Positions 33,981 to 43,782 of a stretch of DNA of 64,000 nucleotides are shown here, one piece after another. A model generated the notes under the pieces. The model did not search any database and was not told the DNA's origin. It saw nothing but the letters and a program-made list of their open reading frames with translations. The stretch is from Vibrio chagasii (GTDB taxonomy: Bacteria; Pseudomonadota; Gammaproteobacteria; Enterobacterales; Vibrionaceae): assembly GCA_041879415.1 (NCBI GenBank), contig CP090851.1, positions 1,488,001 through 1,552,000 of the forward strand, written 5' to 3'. A program made the position numbers and the translations under genes. Each line of letters begins with the position of its first letter. The stretch's first letter is position 1.

Positions 33981-34382
33981 ATGACCGCCATTACCGATTT
34001 AGACATTCTGTTAAAGTCCATGTCACCCGAGCTCATTGAAGGTGATTATGTTTTCTGTACGGTAGAGGGAGGACTAGCCGACTATGTCCACCTCAATCCG
34101 ATGGCGACCTTTCGAGAAAAAGAAGGGTTAACTTTAGTACTAACAGAAGAAGTGGCGACTCAAGCGCAGTTAAGTTTCGACGGTGTGTTTAGCATGATCA
34201 CTTTATCGGTACACTCGAGCCTAGAAGCCGTAGGGCTGACTGCCGCGTTTGCAACTAAACTTGGCTCTTACGGAATCAGTGCCAATGTGATTGCAGGTTA
34301 TTATCACGATCATATCTTCGTCCAGAAGCACAAAGCAGATCAAGCTATGAGCGCACTTCGAGAATTCTCAGAAGCGAATTAG
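33981..34382 (+). CDS. ACT domain-containing protein
   Basis: This 133-residue protein has two ACT-like halves: MTAITDLDILLKSMSPELIEGDYVFCTVEGGL and, after residue 70, FSMITLSVHSSLEAVGLTAAFATKLGSYGISANVIAGYYHDHIFV. This arrangement is common in small stand-alone ACT proteins thought to bind amino acids. It is cytoplasmic. The ATG at 33981 is preceded by AGGGA at 5-6 bases. It has its own transcription unit and converges with a LysR gene. Confidence 0.82.
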   Translation: MTAITDLDILLKSMSPELIEGDYVFCTVEGGLADYVHLNPMATFREKEGLTLVLTEEVATQAQLSFDGVFSMITLSVHSSLEAVGLTAAFATKLGSYGISANVIAGYYHDHIFVQKHKADQAMSALREFSEAN

Positions 34383-34409
34383 CAGAAGTGAGCTAGTAAC
34401 ATAAGCGAT

Positions 34410-35279
34410 CTAAGTAGATGAGTTCGCTCGTTCACGTATAAAGCTGACCAAGAGCTTGGTGAGATGCGTGTGATAACTCATTGACCGATAATGGATGTAA
34501 ATCGTTAATGGGGCTAGTTCAAGGTCTAACCGTTGTTCGACTAACGAGCCCCGGTCCAACTCATCTCGACAGAATTCTCTTGGTAGCGCCACAAAACCTA
34601 ACCCTTTAACAGCTATAGCTTTAGCGATAAACCCACCATCAACATTGATGTCTGACTTAATGGTCATGTTCTTCAAGTGTTCTGCATCACTAAATACCCA
34701 GGGGTTACCAGCAAACGCTTTATAACTTGAAATACAAGGCATTGCTGACAGCTCCTCAACTGTGGTCGGTGAGCCATATTCCGCCAGGCAAGATGGTGAA
34801 GCTAAAACCGCACTCTCCCATTGACACAATGCCCGTGAAACCCAGTCACGATCATCAAGCGAGCCTCGCTCAAAACTAATAACGATATCAGGATCGCTGT
34901 TTAACGCGCTTTCTATCGACGTACTGTGTTCGCAAAACAGAGAAACATTGGGGTAGCTCAGAGCAAAATCAGCGAGAACCTCACCAATGAAAGGGATGTC
35001 TGGTGAGCTCAAGCGAATACTGCCTTTCATTGACTCCGTTGAAGTGCTGACATTTTGCAATGTTTGGCTCAATTGACGAAGAGGCTCTCGGATTTCGTTG
35101 TAAAGCATTTCACCAGCCGAAGTTGGCGTCACCTTTCTGGTTGTCCGGTAGAACAATTTATTACCAAGCTCAGCTTCAAGCTGTTGAACATGTCTACTTA
35201 CCGTTGAGCTAGGAATTAGCAAGCGTTCTGATGCCTTTACAAAGCTACTCTGTTCAAAGACACAAATAAATGAGTTCAA
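34410..35279 (-). CDS. LysR-family transcriptional regulator
   Basis: This 289-residue protein has an N-terminal LysR helix-turn-helix (NSFICVFEQSSFVKASERLLIPSSTVSRHVQQLEAELGNKLFYRTTRKVTPT) and a C-terminal co-inducer domain (GSIRLSSPDIPFIGEVLADFALSYP...). The start is unusual: TTG at 35279, with a stop codon directly before it in frame. A nearby ATG at 35288 is out of frame and meets a stop after three codons. The divergent alpha/beta hydrolase gene is the probable target. Confidence 0.88.
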   Translation of the reverse strand: MNSFICVFEQSSFVKASERLLIPSSTVSRHVQQLEAELGNKLFYRTTRKVTPTSAGEMLYNEIREPLRQLSQTLQNVSTSTESMKGSIRLSSPDIPFIGEVLADFALSYPNVSLFCEHSTSIESALNSDPDIVISFERGSLDDRDWVSRALCQWESAVLASPSCLAEYGSPTTVEELSAMPCISSYKAFAGNPWVFSDAEHLKNMTIKSDINVDGGFIAKAIAVKGLGFVALPREFCRDELDRGSLVEQRLDLELAPLTIYIHYRSMSYHTHLTKLLVSFIRERANSST

Positions 35280-35404
35280 CTAAGCATTATCGATTCTTTC
35301 CAATTAATTATCCCAAAACTGCTAATACTGAATCTCATATTAGCCTATTTTTCAGGATTATTTATCACGATAAGGTACAGAAAATTCGCTAAGGAGAACA
35401 AATT

Positions 35405-36256
35405 ATGACAGCAAACAAATCGAAAATTTTTGAGCGCGATGGATACCAACTCAAAGTAGAGCAGCATGGTATAGGACCGAAATTATTGATTATTGGCAGT
35501 GTTGATTATTACAAAAGAGTGATTCCAACAAGGCTTCACGATCACTTTACTTGTCTGTACCTAGATCATCGAGGCTTTGCTCAAACCGTAAACGACACGC
35601 AGAACAACACCATCACTCTGGACATCATTTCCAAGGATATTGAAGCTATCTGCGACTATTTCAATATTCGCAAAACCAGTATTCTGGGGCATTCCGGACA
35701 CGCGTACATGGCACTTCATTTCGCGAATTTGACCGATATTCAAATTAATAAAGTGATGGTAGTAGGTGCTCCGCCAAACTTGTCGGAGGCGATGAAAGCT
35801 AAGCAGTTGCTTTACTGGGAGAACAATGCCTCAAACGAGCGAAAGCGCCTTTTGGAGCAAAGCCTTGGAAAACTTGAACACGATATAAACAGAGAACCAC
35901 ATAGGAAGTTTGCGCACTTGTGTCATAGATTAGGCCCGATGCGTTGGGCAGATCCTAGTTTTAATGAGCTCCCCTTTTGGGAGCAAGTTACAACCAATAC
36001 GACGCTACTGGATTCGCTCTGGGGTGATGCCTTTGGCAAAATAAACCTCGCTACGCTACCCCATGCTAACCAACTGGATGTTACTGTCGCCATTGGTGAG
36101 CTTGATTTCAGCATCGCGCCTTTGGATACGTGGTTGCCTTTAAAAGAGACATTTAGCTCGCTTGAACTAGTAGCGCTTAAAGGTGTATCTCATACTCCGA
36201 TGTTTGAAGCGCCAAAGGAGTTTGTCGAATTAATGTGTCATCATCTTCTAGATTAA
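35405..36256 (+). CDS. Alpha/beta hydrolase
   Basis: This 283-residue protein has the alpha/beta hydrolase fold. The nucleophile Ser97 is in GHSGHA, the catalytic His in LKGVSHTPMFE near the end, and an Asp in IGELDFSIAPLD. DHRGFAQT matches the oxyanion-region strand of proline iminopeptidase-like members. The substrate is unknown. AAGGAG lies about 8 bases before the ATG. It diverges from a LysR gene that is likely to regulate it. Confidence 0.85.
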   Translation: MTANKSKIFERDGYQLKVEQHGIGPKLLIIGSVDYYKRVIPTRLHDHFTCLYLDHRGFAQTVNDTQNNTITLDIISKDIEAICDYFNIRKTSILGHSGHAYMALHFANLTDIQINKVMVVGAPPNLSEAMKAKQLLYWENNASNERKRLLEQSLGKLEHDINREPHRKFAHLCHRLGPMRWADPSFNELPFWEQVTTNTTLLDSLWGDAFGKINLATLPHANQLDVTVAIGELDFSIAPLDTWLPLKETFSSLELVALKGVSHTPMFEAPKEFVELMCHHLLD

Positions 36257-36312
36257 ACCAACGACCTGTCTAACAGACATTCGTGAATCAGAAGACTGAA
36301 GCTAGCAAGCAC

Positions 36313-36342
36313 AAAAAAAGCGACGTAATGTACGTCGCTTTG
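36313..36342. terminator. Bidirectional terminator between hydrolase and chemoreceptor genes
   Basis: AAAGCGACGTA and TACGTCGCTTT form an 11-base stem with ATG loop; a run of A on the left makes it strongest for the minus strand. Confidence 0.85.
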
Positions 36343-36392
36343 GCTTATTGCTTAATGCAAGCAGACTGATCAGGCATCAGTCCATTACACGC

Positions 36393-38279
36393 TTAAGTAA
36401 GCTTAAAAGTCGCCACTTTGTCACTTAAACCAGCGGCTTGGCTCTTAAGTTCATTCGACTCGGTTAAACTGTCCTGAGCACCTACCACCAAGTGGTCAGT
36501 CACATCTTTAATGGTCGTAATGTTCTGTGTGATCTCACCCGTTACATGGGTTTGCTCTTCTGCTGCAGTCGCAATTTGAGTCGCCATGTCGCTAATCAAG
36601 GCAACAGACGTGTTGATCTCTTCTAGCGCTAGAGAAGCTCGGTCTGCATCTTCTACAGAATGTAGTGCTAGCTTCGAGCTCGTTTCCATCAGTTCAACGG
36701 CTTGGGCTGTTGTGCGCTGTAGAACATCGATCGTTGCCTTGATCTCTTCCGTTGAAGAGTGAGTACGTTGAGAAAGCACACGAACTTCATCAGCTACTAC
36801 GGCAAAGCCACGCCCTTGTTCACCGGCACGAGCGGCTTCAATTGCAGCATTCAAAGCAAGCAAGTTCGTTTGCTCCGCAATGCCTTGAATGGTGGCTAAT
36901 ACAGTCGAAATTTCTTGAGCGTGTTTATTCAGATCGCTAATCACACTACCCGCTTCGTTCACTTCATTCGCTAGGTTATTAATCGAACCTTTAGTGTCGA
37001 CAACCAATGCATGACCGCTGTTGGTACTCGCAGCTGAGTCTTGCGCAGCTTTTGCCGTTTGCTCTGCATGCGATGCGATCTCTTGCGTCGCGCTCGCCAT
37101 TTCAGTAACTGCCGTTGCAACCATGGTGATTTCTTGCTGTTGATGGTTCAGCTCATTCACCGAAAGATTTGCACGTTGTGCGCTCTGTTCAGATTGGCTA
37201 TTCAACTGCTCCGATTGGCTACGGATATGACCGATTAGCTGCTGCAAGCTACCAACAAACGTATTGAAGTTCTGAGCCAACTCACCCACTTCATCTTGAT
37301 TATCAACATGAATGCGTTGAGTTAAGTCACCACTACCGTTCGCAATTTGCGCCAGAGCCTGAGACACATGATTTAGTGGACGGAATAAAATGGTACAAAG
37401 TAAGTTAAATAGTACCGTACAAACCACCACCACTAGCAATGTCACCAACACTTGACCGATAACAGCGTCAAAGAGTGGCGCCACTAAAGAGTCATGATTC
37501 ACCACGCTAATCGTAATTAGATTGGTTCCATCAATTGCACGCGCATACAGGACATAGTCGGTACCTTTCAACTCAATAGAGATGTCCTTACCGCTTACCA
37601 ATGCCTTTTGCACATCTGAAAAATTCAAACCAAGTGAACTGATATCTTTGTTCAGTAGCTTAGTGTCTGCATGTGTGTAAACCGTGCCCTTGTTGGTCGC
37701 GATGAACATGTAACCTTCACCAGGAAGAATTACTTTCTCAAGGCTATTTAGAATGTCGGTAATTTCAACATCCGCGCCCAGTACAACCTGCTGGCCATGC
37801 AGTTGCATTGCAGTGCCCAGTGAAACTACATTCGCTCCCGTTGCCGCCGCAACCGTAGGGTTGTCCATGAAAACCTTACTTGGGTTTGCAACCGCATTGG
37901 TATACCAGCCCCACAAACGAGGATCATCATTACCCGGTGGTAGCACTACCCCGTTGGCATTCTCTTGTGAGCCATCAGGATACGCTAAGAAGACATTATC
38001 AAAAGAGCCAGAATCGCGAACCTGTTTCAGGTGAGTAACCAAACTTTCCTTTTGGGATTCTTGAGACAGAGAAGTAAGCGCACGCTCTTTGGATAAGATC
38101 CAATCCGATACGTATTGATTGTATGAAGCCGATGCACCTTCTAAACGCTGTTCAACTTCTGTATCCAAACGCTGCAATGAAGCGCGAAATGAAAGTGCTT
38201 CAACCAAAATCCCCCCCAGGATGATGGCCAGACTGGCAGAGATCGCCAGCTTATTCTTAAGTGAGAGTTTCTTTAACAT
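36393..38279 (-). CDS. Methyl-accepting chemotaxis protein
   Basis: This 628-residue chemoreceptor has an N-terminal membrane segment ([22 protein letters not shown]), a periplasmic Cache-type sensor domain (about 35-280; [53 protein letters not shown]), a second membrane segment, a HAMP domain, and the signalling coiled coil with the conserved tip [34 protein letters not shown]. Cache domains of this type often bind amino acids or carboxylates. The ATG at 38279 follows AGGTTTCCT; an upstream start at 38342 is less likely. No C-terminal NWETF-like pentapeptide is present. Confidence 0.93.
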   Translation of the reverse strand: MLKKLSLKNKLAISASLAIILGGILVEALSFRASLQRLDTEVEQRLEGASASYNQYVSDWILSKERALTSLSQESQKESLVTHLKQVRDSGSFDNVFLAYPDGSQENANGVVLPPGNDDPRLWGWYTNAVANPSKVFMDNPTVAAATGANVVSLGTAMQLHGQQVVLGADVEITDILNSLEKVILPGEGYMFIATNKGTVYTHADTKLLNKDISSLGLNFSDVQKALVSGKDISIELKGTDYVLYARAIDGTNLITISVVNHDSLVAPLFDAVIGQVLVTLLVVVVCTVLFNLLCTILFRPLNHVSQALAQIANGSGDLTQRIHVDNQDEVGELAQNFNTFVGSLQQLIGHIRSQSEQLNSQSEQSAQRANLSVNELNHQQQEITMVATAVTEMASATQEIASHAEQTAKAAQDSAASTNSGHALVVDTKGSINNLANEVNEAGSVISDLNKHAQEISTVLATIQGIAEQTNLLALNAAIEAARAGEQGRGFAVVADEVRVLSQRTHSSTEEIKATIDVLQRTTAQAVELMETSSKLALHSVEDADRASLALEEINTSVALISDMATQIATAAEEQTHVTGEITQNITTIKDVTDHLVVGAQDSLTESNELKSQAAGLSDKVATFKLT

Positions 38280-38594
38280 AGGAAACCTATAATTTTTGTA
38301 TAAATAGCGCCGAAAACAGGACCGTTCCCACGCTGCAAGCAAGCTGATATATTTTACACATTAAAATAAATTATAAAATGCCCTAAGCTATTGTATTTAA
38401 GGTATATGTAAGCCGAAAGATAGATCCAGATCAAACCAAAATGTCGAACATCATACGCTAAGAGTCAATATTAATTCACAAGTATCATGTGATTGGTAAA
38501 TGCCACGCCTATTGCTTCATCTATCACAATCAAAATAGCGTTTACCCTATCATTCGATTAATCTTATAAGTCGTTATGTCCATAGAGTTTTCTT
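38280..38594. other. Intergenic region between chemoreceptor and WYL regulator
   Basis: 315 AT-rich bases between divergent genes. Nothing beyond presumed promoters is visible. Confidence 0.45.
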
Positions 38595-39296
38595 ATGTCT
38601 CGAAGCCAACGCCTCTTTGACTTGCTTCAATTATTGCGCTGTCACAAATATCCCGTGCCTGCCGATCACCTTGCTCACGAACTGAATGTCAGTACACGTA
38701 CCATTTATCGTGATATTGCGACGCTACAAGCACAAGGCGCGGAAATTGATGGCGAAGCTGGTGTTGGCTACCTGCTTAAACCCTCTTTTACTCTACCACC
38801 TATGATGTTCTCCTCGGACGAACTAGAAGCGCTGCGACTCGGTGCCGAATGGGTCGCTAAGCAAGCTAATGGAGAGTTCAGTGAATCGGCTAGAAATGCG
38901 ATTGCCAAGATCTCGGCCGTGCTCCCTCCAGACCATCAGGCTAAGCACAGTGAAGATATCATTCGTGTTGCTTCAATTATTGAGGTTGCAGACTTAGGTT
39001 TTGATCTGTCGGAAATAAAACTAGCGATTAAACACCAGAACAAAGCACAAATTCACTACACAGACGCCAAGGCAAAAGTCAGTTCTAGGGTCATATGGCC
39101 TATGCTGATCGGCGTATTTGAAAACTGTTATGTATTGGTCGCTTGGTGTGAAACACGCAGTGCCTATCGAAACTTCAGGCTCGATAGAATTAGCAAATGG
39201 GCCATGTTGGAAGAAAAGTATTCGAAGTCACGGCATAGCTTACTCAAAGAATGGCAAAGCATGGAAGGAATTACAGACAAAGTGATTCGCTACTGA
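38595..39296 (+). CDS. YafY-type HTH/WYL-domain regulator
   Basis: This 233-residue protein has an N-terminal helix-turn-helix of the HTH_11 type (RLFDLLQLLRCHKYPVPADHLAHELNVSTRTIYRDIATLQAQG) and a WYL-type ligand domain (QIHYTDAKAKVSSRVIWPMLIGVFENCYVLVAWCETRSAYRNFRLDRI). It matches the YafY-like regulators found next to small VOC proteins. The gene for a VOC protein follows 78 bases downstream and is the likely partner or target. Confidence 0.88.
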   Translation: MSRSQRLFDLLQLLRCHKYPVPADHLAHELNVSTRTIYRDIATLQAQGAEIDGEAGVGYLLKPSFTLPPMMFSSDELEALRLGAEWVAKQANGEFSESARNAIAKISAVLPPDHQAKHSEDIIRVASIIEVADLGFDLSEIKLAIKHQNKAQIHYTDAKAKVSSRVIWPMLIGVFENCYVLVAWCETRSAYRNFRLDRISKWAMLEEKYSKSRHSLLKEWQSMEGITDKVIRY

Positions 39297-39374
39297 CAAA
39301 AACTGTCACTAAGTCGGGATATATTTCTGCTGTCCAAAGAAACACCACACCAGATAACCTAACTAGGAGCAGTT

Positions 39375-39734
39375 ATGTTTACTATCGATTCATTTGTCCT
39401 TTATGTCACTGACATTCACCGCAGCATGGATTTTTATTCCAAAGCCTTTGATTGTGAGCCAACACTGCTATCACCAACGTTTGCTGCCTTAACTTTTGCA
39501 AGCAACGTGAAGATCACCCTCAAGCAATCTGACGCTCTAACGCCAACAAGCAAAGTAACTGGTGGCGGCACTGAGCTATCGATAGCAATGACAGATAAAC
39601 AAGCTCTGGAAAACCTCTATAAAGAATGGAGAGCGACAGGAATCCAGTTTGAACAAGCACCAGAAGAGTCCGTGTTTGGTATCAACTTTGTCGCGATTGA
39701 CCCAGACGGCCACCGCATTCGAATCTTCGCCTAA
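39375..39734 (+). CDS. VOC/glyoxalase superfamily protein
   Basis: This 119-residue protein has the two beta-alpha-beta-beta-beta modules of the VOC fold (FTIDSFVLYVTDIHRSMDFYSKAFDCEP and ELSIAMTDKQALENLYKEWRATGIQFEQAP...FVAIDPDGHRIRIFA). It resembles glyoxalase/bleomycin-resistance-like proteins; no full metal triad can be told with confidence. AGGAG precedes the ATG at 5 bases. It follows the WYL regulator. Confidence 0.85.
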   Translation: MFTIDSFVLYVTDIHRSMDFYSKAFDCEPTLLSPTFAALTFASNVKITLKQSDALTPTSKVTGGGTELSIAMTDKQALENLYKEWRATGIQFEQAPEESVFGINFVAIDPDGHRIRIFA

Positions 39735-39737
39735 GTG

Positions 39738-39770
39738 AAAAAGAGCAAGCGACACTCCCGTTGCTTGCTC
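39738..39770 (-). terminator. Terminator for the DUF1826 gene (minus strand)
   Basis: GAGCAAGC (39743-39750) pairs with GCTTGCTC (39763-39770); on the minus strand it is followed by TTTTT. Confidence 0.7.
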
Positions 39771-39799
39771 ATCTCATCTCATCTCATCTCATCTCATCT
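39771..39799. repeat. Pentanucleotide tandem repeat (ATCTC)
   Basis: Five perfect ATCTC units plus a partial sixth, in the gap between two convergent genes. A possible slippage site; it touches no coding sequence. Confidence 0.9.
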
Positions 39800-39819
39800 A
39801 GCTCATCAGCCAAAAAGAA

Positions 39820-40536
39820 CTAACCGAAGTCTATGGTCAGTAACAATCGAGTTTCTTCAGATGAAGTGACAGGCGAACGGTGGACAAGGCCTCTGTTTTC
39901 ATTACCGCTCCAACGCTCCCCTTTCAATAACGCCACATCACCAGCGGACATGTGCTGGATGTCAGACTCGTCATTGTAGAGGCCAGATGCTGAGTCTGGC
40001 TGGCCATTACTTCCACGACCAAGTTTAGAACGGTCAACCGCATCGTTCTCTAGCCACTGAGTCGCAATGCCATGATAGGTTGTCACTAATCGGCAAGGTA
40101 CTTGGTCAAAATGAAAGCGAGGACACATTGCCTGATTCAATACAGCCAAACGGAGACCAACTTCTTCAAGCTCAAACAAGCAACAGAACATGTCCACCAA
40201 CTCAGTCATATTTTCTAGCAGGGCTTTTGAAGCCGTTCCGTCTGTAGCGAATTCCAATTTGTCGAAAGCGTTTTCAGGCGACACGCTAACAGACTTACTA
40301 AAATTTGGGTTAGCCGCAATGAACTCATTGATTTCAGACATAAAACTCTCATCAAAGTTACGCTGCCATATCGCGACATTGATATCATCTTGGTAAATGT
40401 CAGCCAACACTGTCGGGGATGAAGCTGCACTACAAGATGGATTTCGGCCCTTCTGCCCTTTATGAGCTAGCATTCCATCAATACTTGACGATTGATTACA
40501 ACTCGTTGTCAAAGGTTCAGCTAAAACGGCATTCAT
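39820..40536 (-). CDS. DUF1826 family protein, putative zinc-starvation protein
   Basis: This 238-residue protein carries the DUF1826 hallmark MCPRFHFDQVPCRLVTTYHGIATQWLEN in the second half, with conserved Cys and His, and ends with a 2-oxoglutarate-dioxygenase-like strand (HRSPVTSSEETRLLLTIDFG). In other proteobacteria DUF1826 genes lie beside COG0523 GTPase genes in Zur-controlled loci. Here a Zur-type dyad is about 75 bases upstream. The ATG at 40536 has AAGGAG 7-8 bases upstream; the frame is open to 40602. The biochemical role is unknown. Confidence 0.82.
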   Translation of the reverse strand: MNAVLAEPLTTSCNQSSSIDGMLAHKGQKGRNPSCSAASSPTVLADIYQDDINVAIWQRNFDESFMSEINEFIAANPNFSKSVSVSPENAFDKLEFATDGTASKALLENMTELVDMFCCLFELEEVGLRLAVLNQAMCPRFHFDQVPCRLVTTYHGIATQWLENDAVDRSKLGRGSNGQPDSASGLYNDESDIQHMSAGDVALLKGERWSGNENRGLVHRSPVTSSEETRLLLTIDFG

Positions 40537-40610
40537 TATCTTATCTCCTTGCTGCGTGCTCGTATTCTCTAGAGGCAATATCTCTGTTTGCCAAAACAAC
40601 AAATTAAGGA

Positions 40611-40628
40611 AACGTTATAACATAACAA
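40611..40628. promoter_or_regulatory. Zur-type operator 2, before the DUF1826 gene
   Basis: Read on the minus strand it is TTGTTATGTTATAACGTTT, identical over 15 bases to the dyad at 17.6 kb. The core GTTATAAC palindrome is intact. Confidence 0.75.
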
Positions 40629-40812
40629 CACACATTCAAACAACTCAGGAGATCATGGTTCCATAAGTACCAATATGACCTGTGTGCCCCCTACCGAATT
40701 TAGCGCATGAGTAAGGTGTTGAGCTGAGCTTGCTCCTATACTTCTCAAAGTTGTTCAAAATACGAACAGCGCTATTTGGTTCAACTGGTAATCCATTATG
40801 TGGTGACAACTT

Positions 40813-41385
40813 ATGAATAAACTACTTACAACAATCGGGCTTCTTTGCACCGTCATATCAGCGCAGTCTTTTGCAGAAAGCGGCTACACATTAGATCCGA
40901 AGCTGTCGAATGTCACATTCGCAACCATTAAAAAGCAGTTCGTCGTTGAACCCGCTTCCATCAAGCCTTCGTCCGGCGGGCTTACCGAAGATGGGAAATT
41001 TTCAATTGTATTGGACTTGAAAAGTATTAGCACTGGTGTGTCTATTCGTGATCAAAGGCTAAACGAGCTGTATTTTGAATCAATGAACTTTCCTGAAGTT
41101 AAGATCTCGGGATCCGTTGAGCCTTCGCTGTTAACAGGTGAACCCCAAAATACGACGATAGCAGCAGAAGTGACTCTGCATGGTGTAAGCAAAACCATCG
41201 ATTTCCCAGTCATAGTCGTACCCTCTGATGGTTTTGTCATGGTGAATTCAACTTCGACCATCATCGTCAATGGTGCAGATTTTGGTATTTCGGCAGACAA
41301 TCTAAACAAACTTTCGGCAACAGTAGGCGGATTAGCGCTTTCCGATAAGGTGCCACTCAACTTCAACTTAATGTTCGATAAATAA
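40813..41385 (+). CDS. YceI family periplasmic lipocalin-like protein
   Basis: This 190-residue protein has a signal peptide (MNKLLTTIGLLCTVISAQSFA) and a YceI beta-barrel (YTLDPKLSNVTFATIKKQFVVEPASI...SIRDQRLNELYFESMNFPEVKISG...VTLHGVSKTIDFPVIV). YceI proteins bind long isoprenoid or fatty compounds. ATG 40813 has a weak GGTG. It is transcribed away from the DUF1826 gene; the Zur-type site lies about 190 bases upstream, so control by it is not evident. Confidence 0.9.
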   Translation: MNKLLTTIGLLCTVISAQSFAESGYTLDPKLSNVTFATIKKQFVVEPASIKPSSGGLTEDGKFSIVLDLKSISTGVSIRDQRLNELYFESMNFPEVKISGSVEPSLLTGEPQNTTIAAEVTLHGVSKTIDFPVIVVPSDGFVMVNSTSTIIVNGADFGISADNLNKLSATVGGLALSDKVPLNFNLMFDK

Positions 41386-41420
41386 AGGTCGATTACAGAG
41401 TGAGTTAACACGAGTCCAGA

Positions 41421-41456
41421 CACTCATAGGAGAATCACAGCATTACCCTATGAGTG
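41421..41456. repeat. Inverted repeat downstream of the YceI gene
   Basis: CACTCATAGG (41421-41430) and CCTATGAGTG (41447-41456) form a 10-base stem with 16-base loop. No T run follows, so a terminator role is unclear. Confidence 0.5.
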
Positions 41457-41581
41457 TGCGTAAAGTCCAAACCTCCACACACTCCCCAACGAAAGTCCAA
41501 CCAACCACTCGGAAGCGACATTAAAATAGGACATACTAAGCCCTACAACCAACACTCAAAAGAATACAGCAACCACCCATT

Positions 41582-42826
41582 ATGAATTCTATCAGCCTAA
41601 GCGACTCCTTTTCTCTTCCCAACGGTCAAATCATTAAGAATCGCCTATTCAAATCGGCCATGAGTGAGCAACTTGGCGACAAACAGCATAATCCTAAACC
41701 AGGGCTAGCTACCTTGTACCAACGCTGGGCGCAGGGCGGCATTGGTTTGTCCATCACAGGCAACGTAATGGTTGATAGAGGCGCTCTCGGCGAACCCAAC
41801 AATGTGGTTCTAGATGAGCACAGTGACCTTACTCAATTTGAAGCATGGGCAAGTGCGGGCAAGCAAAATGGCTCGCAGATTTGGATGCAGCTAAACCACC
41901 CAGGGAAACAGATCCCGAAGTTCTTATGTGAAAAACCTGTTGCTCCATCGGCTATTAGTCTGGAGCGTGGACTAGAAAAAGGCTTCAATACACCGCGAGC
42001 GCTAACCGACTCTGAAATCCATGACATCATTAACAAGTTTGCCTTAAGCGCCAAACTAGCAAAGCAATCCGGCTTTACTGGAGTGCAGATACACGGTGCA
42101 CATGGCTACCTTATCAGCCAATTTTTATCTTCAAGACACAACCAGCGTGACGATAAATGGGGAGGTTCACTAGAGAACAGGCTTCGCTTTGTGATCGAGC
42201 TATACCGCGCGATTCGTAATGAAGTTGGAAAAAGTTTCCCTGTCGGAATCAAGCTTAACAGCGCAGATTTCATGAAAGGCGGCTTTACCGAAGAAGAATC
42301 GATGCAAGTGGTTCAAGCACTCAGCCATGAGGGTATCGATCTTATTGAGATATCCGGAGGCACTTATGAGAGCCCGTCGATGATGGGTTCTAAGAACAAA
42401 AGTGAACCCGTAAAAGCAAGCACAGTTAAGCGTGAAGCGTATTTCTTAGATTATATGGTCAAGGTAAGAGAGTTAGTTAGCACACCTCTGGTGGTAACTG
42501 GTGGCTTTAGAACAGCACCGGCAATGAATGACGCTTTGCAGACATCAGCCACTGACTTCGTTGGGATTGCTCGAACAATGGCAGTCGACCCCGACTTTCC
42601 TAATAAATTAATGGCAAACCCAGCTCACGGAATGCCATTAGACGTCCCTACAACAGGAAAACCTGCGCTGGATAGAATGGCAATGGTCGGGTTGGTTTGG
42701 TATGAACACCAAATGTGGCGAATTGCCGCAGGGAAAGACGCAGATCCAAAACTTAGCGCACTAGGAGTCGTGGTCAAAACCCTTCTAACGGCAGGCTGGC
42801 ACGCCTTTAAAAAGCGTCGCGCATAA
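41582..42826 (+). CDS. Old Yellow Enzyme family NADH:flavin oxidoreductase
   Basis: This 414-residue FMN-dependent TIM barrel is of the Old Yellow Enzyme family (SFSLPNGQIIKNRLFKSAMSE; MQLNHPGKQ; GVQIHGAHGYLISQFLSSRHNQRDDKWGGSLENRLRF; VTGGFRTAPAMNDAL; GIARTMAVDPDFPNKLM). The His-Gly-Ala-His block holds the substrate-binding histidine pair. No second iron-sulfur domain is present. The natural substrate is unknown; such enzymes reduce activated alkenes. A short hydrophobic C-terminus ends in KKRRA. No good Shine-Dalgarno is seen. Confidence 0.9.
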   Translation: MNSISLSDSFSLPNGQIIKNRLFKSAMSEQLGDKQHNPKPGLATLYQRWAQGGIGLSITGNVMVDRGALGEPNNVVLDEHSDLTQFEAWASAGKQNGSQIWMQLNHPGKQIPKFLCEKPVAPSAISLERGLEKGFNTPRALTDSEIHDIINKFALSAKLAKQSGFTGVQIHGAHGYLISQFLSSRHNQRDDKWGGSLENRLRFVIELYRAIRNEVGKSFPVGIKLNSADFMKGGFTEEESMQVVQALSHEGIDLIEISGGTYESPSMMGSKNKSEPVKASTVKREAYFLDYMVKVRELVSTPLVVTGGFRTAPAMNDALQTSATDFVGIARTMAVDPDFPNKLMANPAHGMPLDVPTTGKPALDRMAMVGLVWYEHQMWRIAAGKDADPKLSALGVVVKTLLTAGWHAFKKRRA

Positions 42827-42981
42827 TGCATTTATTGGCCTGCAATACGTGAAAAACACCTTAAAAGATGTCGTCGGTGTCACATGTCGTTACATAGCAT
42901 GACCCCTTTAGGCTTTACATCTCAGGCGAGGTAAACAACAATCCCTGAGAATAAATCCATAACACAATGTATTTAGAGATT

Positions 42982-43680
42982 ATGAGTAACACTGAAAACA
43001 AAAAATCGAGTCCTCTTTTTGAAGTCGTATTTAACGTCCTTCTTCCGTCATTCATCCTTATGAAGTTCAGCGGAGAAGAGCACCTCGGAACTGGCTTAGC
43101 ACTGCTTGTCGCACTCGCCTTCCCTATTGCTTACGGTGGTATGGAACTAATCCGCAACAAGAAGTTTAACTTCATCGCAGCACTTGGCTTTGTCAGCGTG
43201 TTACTAACTGGTGGCATTGGTTTCTTTGAGCTAGACACGCGTTGGTTAGCTCTAAAAGAAGCTTTAATCCCTGGCTTAATTGGTCTAGCGGTACTCGGCT
43301 CTACTTTTACTCGCTATCCATTCATCCAAAAAGTGATTTTCACGCCTGCATTGTTGAACATTGCTCTAATTGAAGAGCGTTTAAAGCAATTTGGAAACCA
43401 AGCTAAATTTGATCGTTGCCTAATGACATCAAACTACATGTTCGCTAGCACGTTCGCATTCTCTTCTGCGATGAACTATTTCCTGGCGACTTGGATTGTT
43501 ACTAGCCCTGCGGGTACTGCGGCGTTCAATGAAGAGCTCGGTAAATTGACTCTATATAGCTACCCTGCGATTGCGATTCCAAGCCTGCTTATGATGCTAG
43601 GTATTTTTTACTACATCTGGCGCCAAGTTCGTGACATGACCTCGCTAGAGACAGAGCAGATTTTCGTCACCAATAAATAA
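42982..43680 (+). CDS. VC0807-family inner membrane protein
   Basis: This 232-residue protein has about five to six hydrophobic segments and resembles the VC0807 family of unknown function (FEVVFNVLLPSFILMKFSG; FPIAYGGMELIRNKKFNFIAALGFVSVLLTGGIGF; NYMFASTFAFSSAMNYFLATWIVTSPAGT). It was likely acquired by none; codon use is like the neighbours. The ATG at 42982 (MSNTENK) is favoured; the upstream ATG at 42967 lacks a ribosome binding site. A strong terminator follows. Confidence 0.78.
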   Translation: MSNTENKKSSPLFEVVFNVLLPSFILMKFSGEEHLGTGLALLVALAFPIAYGGMELIRNKKFNFIAALGFVSVLLTGGIGFFELDTRWLALKEALIPGLIGLAVLGSTFTRYPFIQKVIFTPALLNIALIEERLKQFGNQAKFDRCLMTSNYMFASTFAFSSAMNYFLATWIVTSPAGTAAFNEELGKLTLYSYPAIAIPSLLMMLGIFYYIWRQVRDMTSLETEQIFVTNK

Positions 43681-43702
43681 TATCGCTCGAGCAGCCTATC
43701 CC

Positions 43703-43728
43703 AAAGCCCAGCGTTTCGCTGGGCTTTT
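43703..43728 (+). terminator. Rho-independent terminator after the VC0807-family gene
   Basis: AAAGCCCAGCG pairs with CGCTGGGCTTT around TTT, then TT. Confidence 0.88.
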
Positions 43729-43782
43729 CTATATCTATCACCAAGTAAAAACGAATAACTCAGGTTGCAGATAATTAGCACG

